Shown piece by piece: positions 16,741 to 29,121 of a stretch of DNA of 64,000 bases (the stretch's first letter is position 1; each line of letters begins with the position of its first letter). Made by a program: the position numbers and the translations under genes. The notes beneath the pieces are model-generated. The model made no database searches. It saw nothing but the letters and a program-made list of their open reading frames with translations, and was not told where the DNA came from. This DNA comes from Acanthornis magna (taxonomy: Eukaryota; Chordata; Aves; Passeriformes; Acanthizidae): assembly GCA_036785705.1 (NCBI GenBank), contig JAWUZG010000332.1, positions 4,030,001-4,094,000 of the forward strand. The letters run 5' to 3'.

Positions 16741-18241
16741 GGGAGGCAGGGACAGGGTGAGGTGAAGATTTGTAGAAAGGAGAATTGCCTAGGCTGGGAG
16801 GTATTTGCTTCCCATCTGGAGCTTGGATGGGAAACTTGGATGCCTGCTTTTGCAAAAAGGATCAAGCTGGGAGCCAGGGACATCCCCAGTGAAGTGGTGC
16901 TTGGCCTGGAGACCTCAGCAAGTTGGGCCATAACTCCACACACTCAATTCCTGGGGCTGAGCCAGCTCAGGCCACAGATTGGGCCAAGAGGGAGCAAATA
17001 GCGCTCTTGAGTGTTCCAAACTAGGAGGAAAGAGACAACTGCAGTGCCTCCCCATCCCTGTCAGGTCTGTTGCCACATCCAGGTTGGAGGGTTGGTGGAT
17101 GGATGGATGGTTTCTGCTGGGCTCATTGTGGGGCTGCTGAACACAAGGGAGGTTTTGCTTTGTCGTAAGTGAAGTACAAAACCATCACCAGTCAGAGAAC
17201 AAACAGCTCCAGGCTGGAGAGGGAGCAGGGAGAGGGAGATGGGGAGGAGCAGGGGGAGCATGGGGACAGGGCGTCCGCAGGAGGTTTTTCAGGGACTTGT
17301 GATCTCAGAGCAAATTTCTGCTGTTGGCTGCACACCAGTGGCACCATTTCACCAATTCATGCGTGCCTCCCCATCGCCAGCTCCGCAGTGCTGAGCGCCT
17401 CGGGGGGGTCAGGGCCGCTCTGCGGAGGGCTGCGGGAATATGGTCCCTGCTCGGAGAGCGTGTGATCTGCCAGGCAGCCAGGGAGCCCCGGGGACACTGC
17501 CATGCCTTTGTTCCTCCTTCTCTTTCTTTTCCACCTTCAGATTTTTTTTCCCTCTGCTTCCAGCTGCGTATGCAGCACTCCCCCCCCTTTCCACCCACAG
17601 TTCCTGTCTTGATTTTCCTTCCCCTCTACAAATATGTGTTGCTTAGGCTCCTTCTCCTCCCTGCCTAGCTCCCCCCATCAGTGTTGCCTTCCCAAACTTC
17701 TTTTTTTTCCCTTCTCTGTGTTTTCCCACAGGCCCGCTTCATTCCTTCCCCTTCCTGCTTCTCTCGCCTTCCCTCCAGCCTCTCGGGCTCCTGTTCACTC
17801 ACTCCGTCTCCCCTTCTCTGACAGTTTGGGGGAAATCTGTCTGTGTCAACACACAAATTCCATTATTTATTGGCTGAGTGGAGCAGGGTCCTACACTCGT
17901 CTGTAATTGTCTCCAGATCAAAGCGGCTGCTGATGGCAGCTTTGCCTTCTCGCAGCACAACACCACCCCCAGCTTCCAGCTCCCCATCCTCCCGGGGGAG
18001 TCGGGTGCGTGTGCATTGACACCCTCGATGACTGATCTCTCAGACAGAGAGGAAAGAAGTAGGGCTGGTGGGGGAGAAAAGGGAGACCTGGAGGATCTGC
18101 AAAGCTCCCAGGAGAAGATGGGGATGGTGGGGTGTGTCTCAGGGAGACACAGTCCCTGGTACAGGTCAGGGGAGGGTGGGAAGGTAAAGGTGGTCCCTAT
18201 CCTGAGAATGGAGACAGAGAAATAAAGTGAAAGGAAAAGGA

Positions 18242-18293
18242 AGGGATATGGGGATGTTTCCTGCAGGGAAGCAGGAAACATCCCCATATCTCT
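18242..18293. repeat. Near-perfect 23-bp inverted repeat (hairpin)
   Basis: Arms 18245-18264 and 18271-18290 are exact reverse complements over 20 bp, separated by a 6-nt loop (AGGGAA). Three more outer base pairs, one of them G·T, extend the stem to 23 bp. No coding context. Confidence 0.9.
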
Positions 18294-21200
18294 CCAGGAC
18301 TGGAAGAATTAGAATTTTAGAAATGGGGACAAAGGAGAACATGCCTTTTCCTGCTTTTCCTTCTGAAACCACCAACCTATCCCAGGGATGTGGGACTTCA
18401 GTGTGAACTGCAAGCACACGGTTGTTGCTCGGGTGTTGATGCAAGATGTCTGTGGGGAGAGGAAACATCCACTCCAACTTCTGCCCCTTGGCCTCCTCGT
18501 TGGGATCCCAGCTCCGACTTTTCCATCTGCTCTTTAGCATATTACCAGAGAAGAGGAGAGGAGACATTTCAGGATCTAAGCATGGGAACATGGAGTCCTA
18601 TCAAGGGAAGCTCTAAGGGTTATGTTTGGGATATGTGGGATATGATAAGGAACTGCCCTTTACTTGGGCGGCTGACAAGGTATTCCCTTGTGGCTCTAGG
18701 ACCCTCTTCTCATAGAAAAGAGCAGGTCAAATTTCATGTAGGATCACCCACCTGAGTGGGAGAGCTGCAGTGGTTTCTCTGCTGGAGGAGGTGAGATCAA
18801 ACTGAACTCCACAGACCAGTCTTCCCATTTTATCATGATACACTGGGTAATTTTGGAATCTTTTGTTCCACATGGATCTGCAGAGACCAAAAGACATAGA
18901 CAACATCAAAAGTCCTGACAGCTTGATCCCCTCTCACTGCCTGATACATGAAGCTGTCAGGCTCAAGCCATGGCTCTGCATTCCTCTAACTGTCCAAAGC
19001 ATTTCCTCCTGGTAACACCTCCCTGGCCCTACCATCACTTCTCCTCTGGTTTCTTTCTGCACAGAGTTTAGGCTCTTTCACTCACACTTCTCCCTGCAAG
19101 GTTTTATTCCAAGCCTTAAATCAGTTTTTTAACATTTCAGAACTTCAGACACAGGTGTTGTGCATAATATTCTAAAATCAGTCACACTGGTGCCTGACAG
19201 AGGAGAGGTGACACCTCCTCTCTCACAAAGCTTCTACTCTTCCCCCATGCAATCATCACACTGTTGCCCACCTTTCTTTCCTGCTCACTGATCCCCATTT
19301 CTTAGTTCTTCCCAGCAGAAAGGAGACATTCTCTCAGGACATTTTAGGGAGACCCTCTAAGAGGATGCCCACAGCAAAATGCGTAGTTGCAGCTCTCAAG
19401 ATAATGAGATAACATCCCTTCTTTTGCTTTGGATCCCAGGTCTCTTACTTCAAGTGGAACAAGACACCAGCCACGAAAGCAGCTCCCTTGGCAGCTTGGG
19501 TTTGCAAGAAATTCCTCCCCTCCAGAGCAGGAGGGGAGACCTGGCTTCCTGAGCTGCCATTGAAGTCTGTATCCTCCAGGGAGTCAGAACTGCCTCCCCC
19601 AGAGGCTGAGAAGGACTGGGCCCCATGTCCTGAGAATGCTGAAAAGGAAGTGACAGCTACAGAGGGTCCACTCAGAGCTGAGGCTGTGTTTCAGCTTCCA
19701 TCTATCCCAGGCAAAGGGACTGGGGGGTTGTCCCTATATGTGACTGGCCAAGAGAGTCAAGTGCCTTCTACCAGTAGTGAGCCTTGAGTTGGTCACCTCA
19801 GCTACATCTTCTCACCTACAAGCCACCTGGAACTTCATGAACACATCCTGCCTGGTGCAAAAGTTCTTCCTGCATCACTGCAGAGGAAGAGGAGGGTGCT
19901 AAGCAACCCCAGCACCTTGCAGGGCAAAGCCCATGGACAAGGAATTCCAGTGGGAATAGAGGCATCCTTAATTGCTCCATTCACCCCTGGGCATGGTACC
20001 TGTGAAGAGAAGCGGCTCCTGACAAACCTGGGATACTGTGCTCTGGAAGCCTGGGCTCTCTGGGCAGCCATTTCCCTTGCCTTGGTGACCTATTCACCTG
20101 TGCTCAGTGACTGGAACTTTCCAAGTTCACAAGGGTTTTGTTCTGTTGGGACATCTGGAGGATTCTGGTACATCCCTATTCCTGAGTATGGGATGCTAGA
20201 TTGGGCAGCTCAGGGGGATCTCCAGGATGACAAGCCCTGCCCCAGTCTGGTCCCTGTGGCAGTGTTTTACCACCCCCATGGTAAAGATTATTTCCTTAAT
20301 AAGAATTTCCCTTCTCCAGCTCAGGCCCCTACTTTCTCATCCTGTCCCTATGCACTTCTGAGGGAGATGGGTATGCATCGTATCTTGCATCCCAGCACAC
20401 AAGGGCAGGCTGAGTGCCCACCAGCTCTGATAAACACGCCAAGACAGCCACCATCCCCTTCAGGGCATGGGTTTTCCTCCCAAGGGAAGGCAGGGAACCA
20501 AAGCTTTGGAGCAAATGGAGCACTGGTTGGGGCATCCTGCTTCAGAGAGCATTGTGGCTTCACAGACCAAAGCCCCAGCACCTGACCCTACAGAAGCAAC
20601 CCTGGAGTGACTTCCCAGCTGCAGGGCCAGGGCTGCTCTCATTCCCACCAGGAGACCCCCCCTTTCCACTGCGGTTGCCCTCTTGGGCACCACAAACTAT
20701 AACTGCTCCTGCTTGGAGCGAGAAGGGAGCAGTGAAGCCACATGCACGGCTGGGCAGACGGGCGCCCTGGGGAGCTGGGGGAAGGGCTGTGTGGTCTGGC
20801 AGGGACAGCATTTCTTGCAGCCCCTTCTGCTGCCCCAGAACGCAGCAGGCAGGAAAATGGAGTGACAGTGGTGGCTGGGCAAGGTTTAGTGCCCACAGGC
20901 AGCTGAGCGACGGTGCCCCCCCAGTCCTTTGCTCTCTGCATGACTTTTCCAAGGCAGCTCAACCTGCGGCATCTCCTGCTATATCCCACCCTGATCTCTC
21001 TGTCTGGCCTTGCCAAGGCACATCAGTGCTGACCTGCGGCAACTGGCCACCCGCCCGCCTGTGCCAAGACATCTCAGAGAGACATACCCCCTTCTAGCTT
21101 CCAGCATTTTCCAAAAACAAGCTCCTAGCCGCGTCCTGATTCCCTACCCCCAGAGAACAGGGCTGGCAGCTGAACACTTCCCTGCACCGCAAGAGGGGCC

Positions 21201-22399
21201 TTAAAATCTACAGGATATGAAGTGGGGTGTTAGTGGTGCACTGTCCCCATTCCATGCCCCCCATCCTGCTGCTCACCCTCCTCTGCTATGTTTCCCAAAA
21301 ATAGGCTCTTCTTTGGATTCTTCATCCCTCTGCAGCACCCCCAGCCTGTGTCATTTCCTTCAGGAAAGGGATCCTTGGAACACGTATGTGCTCCCTCCCA
21401 AGACCCCCCACCTGGTTTGACCTTGGTCCCCTGGAATCATGGGGTCCGGGAGGGGAGCAGGAAGAGAACCCAAGGTCTGGGGAGATGAGGAAAAGGAACA
21501 GGATGGGACTATCCTGGAATCTCCCTTAGGGGAGGGAAGCAAGAGGGGACACGACACGGTGTCGTCCCCCCCCCCGCCCCAAGGAAGCAGCGATGAAGAT
21601 GTGCGGGGGTGGGGGGTGCATTACCAAGCAGAGCTGAAGAAGGGCGGGAAGGACCGGGCAAGGAGCCGGGGGGGCTCGGATCCTGCCGGTGCACCTAGGG
21701 GAGCGGGAGGTGGTGGTGAATATTTTAATCTAAATCAAACAATAGGACCAGAGCCGCTCCAATGATTTTGCAGAATACATTCGGTCGGAGATCGGGGAAG
21801 GACCGGAGGGAATGAAATAAGACCCCCAACAATTTCTGTGTCCCATCTCACCCCCACCCTCAATCCCCCTCTGGCCTGAGCAGCACTCGTGGGGGCTCCC
21901 GGAGGAGCGCTACCCACTCCATTCCACCTCCGGGGTCTCAGCCCCGGGAGGACTGGGCGGTGATGAAAGGAGGAGGGGGGACGCAAATCGGGGATTGGGG
22001 GGCGGGGGGGATTAGAAAGAAACAGATCGGGGCGGGGGTGACAACGATGCTGCCAGGGGTGGTCTTGGCTTGGGAGATGGCGCGGGGGACAGGCGGGCAG
22101 TGACCGGCGCTGCCGATGCAGGCTGGGCTTCACTTACCGGGAGCCGTCCCGATTCCACCCGTGAGCGGCCCGAGCCCACGCGTGCCCCAGGCGCTCCGCT
22201 CCTTCCACCTGCCCGCCCCTGCCAGCCCTCCTCCCCGACCGGCGACCCCACGAGCGGGGCACGTCCCGCGTGGGTCTCGCTGCACTCCCAGGGACCAAAT
22301 CCTTTTCCCAGCCCGACAAACCCCTCCAGCTCCGCCGCCTCCTGCCTCCTCAGGTCTCCCGGTCGCCCCTGGATCCTGCTTCCCACTCGGGTCCCCGTA

Positions 22400-23611
22400 G
22401 GGAGCAAGGTGGGGGGAGCGGTTGGGGCCGGCGGTTCCCTTCCCAACGGGGACCGGTAAGCAGAGACAAAGGCGGTGAAATATCAGTGCCCGGCTAAAGC
22501 CGCTCCGAGCCCCTTCGAGCCTTTAACTAGATCGTTAGCGGATTACCCGCACCCTGAGCAGCCGCGGGGCGGGGGCAGCGGCCGCCCCGTCCCGTTACCG
22601 AGCGCCCCCGGGGACGGCGACAGTGGGAGGCGACGCACGGAGCTGCCCGGGCGCGGCGGCGGCTGGAGACGGGTCTGCGGGGAGAACGGATCGGCCAGCG
22701 GAGGGACCGTGAGCGGTACCGGGGCGGGGAGGGGAAGGGGGGGCGCAGGGGGCACCGTCTGTCGCGCTTCGGGGGCCGGCGGGGGACTCGCGGCTCGCTC
22801 TGCTCCTACCTCCCCCTCGCCTTCCGCGGGGGGCGGAAAGTTTGTGCCCGCGGTGGGGGCACCGCTGCGGGTATAGGGAGGCAGATCTTGGGGTATCTGG
22901 GTGGGATCGTGCCCCGAGAGCCCGAGGGGGCTGACACTGGCGTGCCCGATGGGGGGGATGGATTAGGGACGCGTGGCTGTGGGCAAGCGGGGTGTCGGGG
23001 GTGGAAGCAGGCAGGGAAAGAAGGGGGGGTCTCTGTGCCTCCGCGCTGATGGGCTCAGCTTTATCCAGGGCTGTAATCCCCCTGCTCCGGTAATTAAAAA
23101 CTCCGCATTACAAGGAAAACGGTGTGCAGGGAAATGTAATCAAGTCTGGAGGGGCTTAACCATCTGGTAAAGGTTAGGGCCGGCACGGCGGGGGACACGG
23201 CCGGGGGATTTGGCATCAGCCGCGATCTGGGCTCCTCTTAATCTATCGTGGGGACGAACGCAGCATCTGCGGGGTAATACCGGTGCCCCGGGCAGCGATC
23301 GGTCTCTCTGGAGCTCCCGCCGCCGTTAACGGGATCTCCCCTAAGGTGGTCCCTTCCCCAGGTGCGTCAGGCTCCGGTAAACAAATTCTGCTGTGGCCCC
23401 GGGACCCGGATTGCAGCCCCTTGCGGGGGCCAGCAAAAAAAGGGTTAAGCCACTGCCCGTGGACGTGGTTCGGCCCCCCAGCTCTGGGTAAGGCCCTCCT
23501 CCGCCGCCCCCGGGAGCCCGAAACTCTTTGAAAGTGCAAGAGGCAAGCCAAGGCGAGGGAGCAGGCGGCGGCGCGGGTGCGACTTCTCGTCCGCGCGATT
23601 GCTGCGGAGCC
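22400..23611 (+). promoter_or_regulatory. CpG-rich promoter region of the upstream protocadherin
   Basis: Long GC- and CpG-dense stretch leading up to the protocadherin start codon at 23612. It contains an AT-rich inset at about 23040-23165 with TGTAATCCCC (OTX/CRX-like TAATCC core) and GGTAATTAAA (homeodomain core). The transcription start cannot be placed. The assignment as promoter rests on position and composition. Confidence 0.55.
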
Positions 23612-26600
23612 ATGGGGGCCGGGGCAGGCCCCGGGCGGGGGCAGCTCTTCCTCCGCTCCTTCCTTTTCCTCCTGTTGGCCGGGCCCCCGGCTCACCACCC
23701 GGCGCGGGGGCAGCTGCGCTACGCCGTGCCGGAGGAGCTGGAGCACGGAGCCTTCGTGGCCAACCTCGGTGAGGACCTGGGACTGGATGTGTCCACCCTG
23801 TCAGCGCGGAGGTTCCGCATCGTGTCACGGGCCGGGGCCAGGCAGCACCTGGAGGTGAACCTGGAGAACGGGATCCTCTTTGTGAATGAGCGGATTGACC
23901 GGGAGGAGGTGTGCGAGGCCGGGGGGACCTGCCTGCTCCACCTACAGCTCCTCGTCGAGAGCCCACTGGAGCTCTACCGCGTCGAGGTGGAGGTGCTGGA
24001 CATCAACGACCACGCACCCACCTTCCCCTGGCAAGAGTACGTGTTGGAGGTGGCCGAGTCTGCCGTGCTTGGTGCCCGCTTCCCACTGGAGAGCGCCCAG
24101 GATCCTGACGTGGGTACCAACTCTGTGCACACCTACCGCCTCAGCCCCAATGGTTTCTTTTCACTTGAGGTGCAGACACGCAGTGATGCCAGCAAGTTTG
24201 CAGAGCTGGTGCTGGAGCGTGCCCTTGACCGTGAGCAACAACGTGTGCACCGGGTGCTGCTCACCGCTCTCGATGGTGGTGTCCCTGAACGCTCAGGCAC
24301 AGCGCACATCCTCGTCACGGTGCTGGACGCGAATGACAATGTGCCTGCCTTTGACCAGCCCTCGTATGGTGTGAGCCTTCCTGAGGATGCTCCTGCTGGC
24401 ACTCTGGTCATCCAGCTCAATGCCACTGACCTGGATGAGGGCCCCAACGGGGAGATTGAGTACTCCTTCAGTGGGCATGCACCACCACGTGTCCGGGAGC
24501 TCTTCCATGTAGAGCCTCGGAGTGGGCAGGTGCTGCTGAAGGGCCGCCTGGACTATGAGCGGGCCAGCCTCCATGAGCTCTATGTGCAAGCCAAGGACCG
24601 CGGACCCTCGGCTGTGGCTGTGCACTGCCGGGTGCTTGTGCACCTCCTCGATGTCAATGACAACGCGCCAGAGGTGACCCTCACCTCTGTGTCCACACCT
24701 GTGCTGGAGGATGCCCCCCCAGGCACCGTCATCGCTGTCATCAGTGTGCTGGACCGGGACTCTGGGGACAACGGGCGTGTGAGCTGTGAGGTTGGCCCCA
24801 ATGTACCATTTGAGCTTCGTTCCTCCTTCCGAAACTACTACACACTGGTCACCACGCAGGCGCTGGATCGGGAGGTTGTGCCTGAGTACAATGTTAGCAT
24901 CACAGCACGAGACATGGGCTCACCTGCCCTGCTGACCCGCAGCACCCTCACTGTGCCGGTATCTGATGTGAACGACAACGCTCCGCGTTTCCTCCAGCCC
25001 TCCTACAGTGTCTATGTGATGGAGAACAATGCACCAGGTGCCTCCATCTGCTCTGTCAGTGCATTGGACCCTGACTGCCAACAAAATGCTTACCTGTCCT
25101 ACTCCATTGCCGATGGGCACATCCATGGCATGCCTGTGGGCACCTACGTGTCTATCAACTCAGACAGCGGGCACATGTATGCCCTGCGCTCCCTCGACTA
25201 TGAGCAGATCCGCAGCTTCCAGATCCAGGTGCAAGCGCAGGACGCGGGGTTTCCCCCACTCAGTGCCAACGTCACTGTCCACATCTTTGTGTTGGACCAG
25301 AATGACAATGCTCCGGTTATCGTTTCCCCCCTGCCGCGCAATGGCTCTGTTGCCACTGAGCTGGTGCCACGATCAGCCAGGCCTGGCTACCTCGTGGGCA
25401 CAGTGTCAGCGGTGGATGCAGATGCGGGGCTGAACTCTCGCCTCTCCTACCAGCTCCTCCAGGCTACTGACTTCACCCTCTTCAGCGTGGCACCCGACAC
25501 GGGTGAGCTGCGCACCCTCCGTTCCTTTCTGGAGCAGGATGCAAGCCGGCAGCAGCTGGTGGTGCAGGTGCGGGATGGTGGGCAGCCAGCCCTCTCTGCC
25601 ACCGTGTCCCTCCTGCTTTCGGTGGTGGAGACCATGCCCCAGACTCTCTCTGACTTCAGCGAGTTCAGCCTCCCTCCAGAGGTCTCCTCATCTTCCCCAC
25701 TCACCCTCTATCTCCTTGTCTCCCTGGGCTCCATCTCCTTCACCTTCCTTCTTGCCATCCTCATCCTCACAGCCATTCGCTGCCGTGGAGAGCGGCGTTC
25801 CCGCCAAGGGGACAGCTGCTCACCACCTCGCTGCCACTGCTGCCCTGGGTCCAGACCCTCCCCTGATGGCCTGAAGACTTCCAACCTGACGGCGCAGCCC
25901 CCTGCAGGGACCACGGCTGCCACCTGCCTTGATGTGCCTGCGGGCGGCCCCCCAGGCTACTGCTACAAGGTCTGCCTTGGTCCTGAGTCTGCTCAGAGTG
26001 ACTTCATGTTCCTGAAACCCTGCAGCCCCCCCCGGAACAACGAGAAGGATCCCGGGAAGCGGTCCCGGCCAGACCAGCATCTCCAGGTCTCCAAAGAGGT
26101 AACATAATGCCCAGCAATGCTTACCAGTGCTCCGCAGGTCCCCCCAGCCCCCTCCCTCAGCTTCCGCCACGAGGGAAACCAGGCACGGCTTCTCCCAGAG
26201 AATAACCGGAGCCTTTGATCAGTGCGGGAATTAGGAGCCGTCAGGCAGCGGGATCTCCACCGAGCTTCCCGACGGGTCTAATTACCGGGGGAGTGTCAGG
26301 CTCGGCTGAGGCGAGAGGAAATCCCTTCTCACCGTCGTTTGTACCCATTAGAGGCAACAGAGATGCTCCAGTGCCCTAGGGGAGTGGGGATAGTGGGGGT
26401 GGCTTCTCCTTCGCGTGGGTAAGCAATGCACACTGGGACAGTCTGAGCTTCACTGCTGCTCTGCTTCCCTGTGCTGGCAGGGGTCTGCAGTGTCCTGGGC
26501 CTGGCTGCTGTTCTGCGCAAGGCTGTGCCAGCAGCCAGGGAGTGAGGTCTTCAGGGCAGGATTTTGATGTCAACATTTGTTAGGTATTGAAATGAGGAAT

Positions 26601-27959
26601 GTCTAATTTTCCCGATGAAAGACTCTCCAAAACACGATTACAAGGATGGAGAGTGATGAGGAGTCTAATCCACTTACGTTTGACTTTTAATAAACCAGCC
26701 CTTCCGAGGAGAGCTCAAGACTCTGCCAAGAGAGTCTCTCCATGTGTCTCCTTGCACCCCTGGACTCTCTTCCCTAATACTTAATTAGATTTTCCTGTAG
26801 TTTTTGCAACTCTCCTGGGACATCAAACATGCAGCCAGTTTCTGCATCTCTCACCATTTGGTACCTCAGACCTGGGCTAAGTAAACGTTGCACATGCAAA
26901 AAAGGCTTTTGAAAATTAACAGGAATAGGAAAACTGCCTGTCTCTCCCCAGAAAAACAGACTTAAAAGTCCCAGAGGCAGAGGACAAGCCCCAAAGCACC
27001 CCAATATCTCAGGAGAGTGAGGAAGGTCAGGAAGGGAACAGGCTGTTTCAATGCTGTCTCGGTTTCCCCAAAATGGGAATGTGCTGCTTCCTTCTCCACA
27101 AAGGGCATGGGCAAAGTGGCAGTGTGGTCCTGCATCCCTGGTTGCTGAAGCCTTGTGCTGGCAGGGCTGGGTTGTTTGACCAAGGGTCGCAGGGCTGACT
27201 GACAGAGGGTCCCAATAACCAGCCTTGCCCTTCCTTGTGTTTTCCAGGCCAAGCAGCCCAACACAGACTGGCTGCCTCCAAGCACACAGCGACCTGCCCT
27301 GAAAAGGTATCAAATACAACACTGGGGGAACAGAGGAAGCAGGTGGAAGGGGCATATGGGTAATGGGGAGGTTGTCTTTGACACAGCTTTGAACCGGTCT
27401 CTTCTCTTTAGCTCCCAGAGTCTGGAAGATGTGGGAGAAATCCGTAGAGCCTTCCAGAAGGAGCATGAGAGGCTGTGCACACTGGTGACCCCTGTCTCTG
27501 GTTAGTATTGGGACATTTGGGCTGTGAAGACCAGACTCTCCAGTCACCTGTTGGAGGTTCAGTGGGAGCATCACATCCCTGTTCCTAGCAGTGGGGAAGT
27601 TTTGTGGGTGGAAGGGGCGTTCAGGCACCAGAATGGAGGTTGGTGACACAGGACTTGCATCCTGGAATGCGGGTGTGACCTGAGTCAATCTTACACTCAT
27701 CTTTCCTCCAGAGTTTCAGAAGGCTTCGGCAGGCCCCAACAGCATCTGGACACCCCAGTACAGCCCCTTGTACCCAGCCCTGGATTATCAGCACAACGTT
27801 TACATCCCCGGCACCCCCACTCTGCTTTCCAGCAAGGATGGGCCCCTCTTCCCAGGCCGAGAGAACAAGAACAGCTTCTCCACCTTTGGCAAGAGGAAGA
27901 AGATGACAACTTACTGTGACATGCATGACAGTGTGGTTATCAACAACGACCTGAAATAG
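23612..27959 (+). CDS. Clustered-type protocadherin with its own constant exons, upstream of the alpha cluster
   Basis: Single-pass cadherin for homophilic adhesion at the neuronal surface. Exons: 23612-26098, 27248-27306, 27412-27500 and 27712-27959, all with GT/AG borders. The total is 2880 coding nt (960 aa). The start at 23612 was chosen because it has a strong context (gccATGg) and is followed at once by a hydrophobic signal peptide (LFLRSFLFLLLAG). An in-frame ATG 84 bp upstream would bury it. Six cadherin repeats follow, with linker motifs DINDHAP (130), DANDNVP (239), DVNDNAP (347), DVNDNAP (452) and DQNDNAP (562). EC1 has the clustered-protocadherin Cys-X5-Cys (CEAGGTC). The membrane span is at about 699-722. 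The tail has VCLGPESAQSDFMFLKPC, a motif shared with PCDH10-like and beta/gamma proteins. The constant part (QPNTDW…DYQHNVYIPGT…FGKRKK) resembles gamma and alpha constant tails. I infer a lineage lost in mammals, possibly the 'delta' subcluster described in sharks and fishes. Confidence 0.85.
26099..27247 (+). other. Intron 1 of the upstream protocadherin, with an AT-rich block
   Basis: Donor GTAACA directly after codon GAG (phase 0); acceptor TTTCCAG. The stretch 26565-26700 is AT-rich and complex, and contains TCTAATCCACTTACG and TTTAATAAA. The stretch 26205-26310 holds CCTTTGATC (TCF/LEF-like) and TCTAATTACC (homeodomain-like). Both could be intronic enhancers; no direct evidence. Confidence 0.4.
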
Positions 27960-29115
27960 CCTGGATGGCTCTATCCTTGGAATCTCCTGCATTATTTCAG
28001 CTGCCAGGTCCACCCACAGCACACGCCTCCATGTTGACCACTCAAGACTTTATGGGGCTGCTGGGAGAGCGGCTCAACAGAGCACGTGGGAAGGATTTAA
28101 GGAGCAAGAGACTGAAAATTATAGGGATTGGGGGGTGGTGGCAGGGGGAAATTCTCCCATCTCATCCTGCAGAGCTGTGTTGGCAGCAGGTGCTGTTTGA
28201 GGTCCATATGACCAGATTTTAACAAATCTGCCTTGAGTTTACCCATTCCCATGTCCCCTTAGGGACCATTCATCTCTGTAAACATTGTCACTTCTTTGTC
28301 TTGTCTGGCTGTGTGAATGTACTGAGCTGCATGCCTGTATCTCTGTCCCAGTAGGCATGGAGAGTGTATGCAGACCAAGCCTGGTTCAGCCAAGCCTGAC
28401 CTTACACACTGGGACAGTGACCATTGCTCTGTCCCCGAGATCCAGTGGGATGTGTTGCATGTCTCGAGTAGCAATTGGTGTCTGTTTTCTCTGGGAAATG
28501 AGTGCAAAACCCAGCCTTCATGAGTGCTTCTCTTCAAACCCTTACCCAACACTTGCAGGGCTGGACGTAGCCAGGGCTCAGGACAGAGACAGCCTTTGTT
28601 CCAGGAACAGCATGTGCACACACGGGTTGGATGGCCAGAAGAGCTGCTAGCTTAACTACCTGAGAGATGCACAAGGTGAGGCCGTGCTGGGCAGCTCTCT
28701 AGCCCAAGGCAACATCATGTGAATGAAAAACAGTTTCCAGCCATTGGAGTGAGCCCAGCACAGGTGACAGTCTCTTCCCTTCTGCCCCTGCCCTCACTTG
28801 AATCTCTGTTTTTCCCAAGTCCTGAATGCCTGGAGGAACCCCTGCATTGGGGCCCCACCTGCACAGGACAAGCATCTCCAAATACATCCTGTTTCTCTTT
28901 GAGAACTTTTAGCTGGCAGTCAGGAGCCCTCAAGGGCAGGACTCCAGCTCCAGAACAGTCTCTCCCTTGCCTTGTGCACCCTGCACCTGTCCACCAGTCT
29001 GTCTGTCACCACTGCCAATTGCTCCGGTCACGGGACAGTTCATTTTGAATCCATCTGTGCAGAACATGACAGCTCTTTCTAAACTGAGTTTGTTTCACGA
29101 TGTCTGATTTGTACC

Positions 29116-29121
29116 AATAAA
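29116..29121 (+). terminator. Polyadenylation signal of the upstream protocadherin
   Basis: AATAAA about 1.16 kb after the stop at 27959, making 27960 to about 29140 the likely 3' UTR. No better signal was seen between the stop and this point. Confidence 0.6.

Larger units (their letters stand above)
13021..21700. other. Intergenic, no gene recognised
   Basis: No reading frame here resembles a known protein, and none shows splice-supported coding structure. Contents noticed: an AT-rich, low-repeat block at 13860-14360, the inverted CR1 at 16.6 kb, a GATG/GGAT run near 17095-17110, pyrimidine-rich stretches at 17510-17860 and the hairpin at 18242-18293. The many overlapping short frames on both strands are typical of GC-rich noncoding DNA. 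Confidence 0.6.

Noticed and set aside
23528..23611. Upstream ATG giving 28 extra residues to the upstream protocadherin
   Set aside because: The second ATG has a better context and leads directly into the signal peptide.
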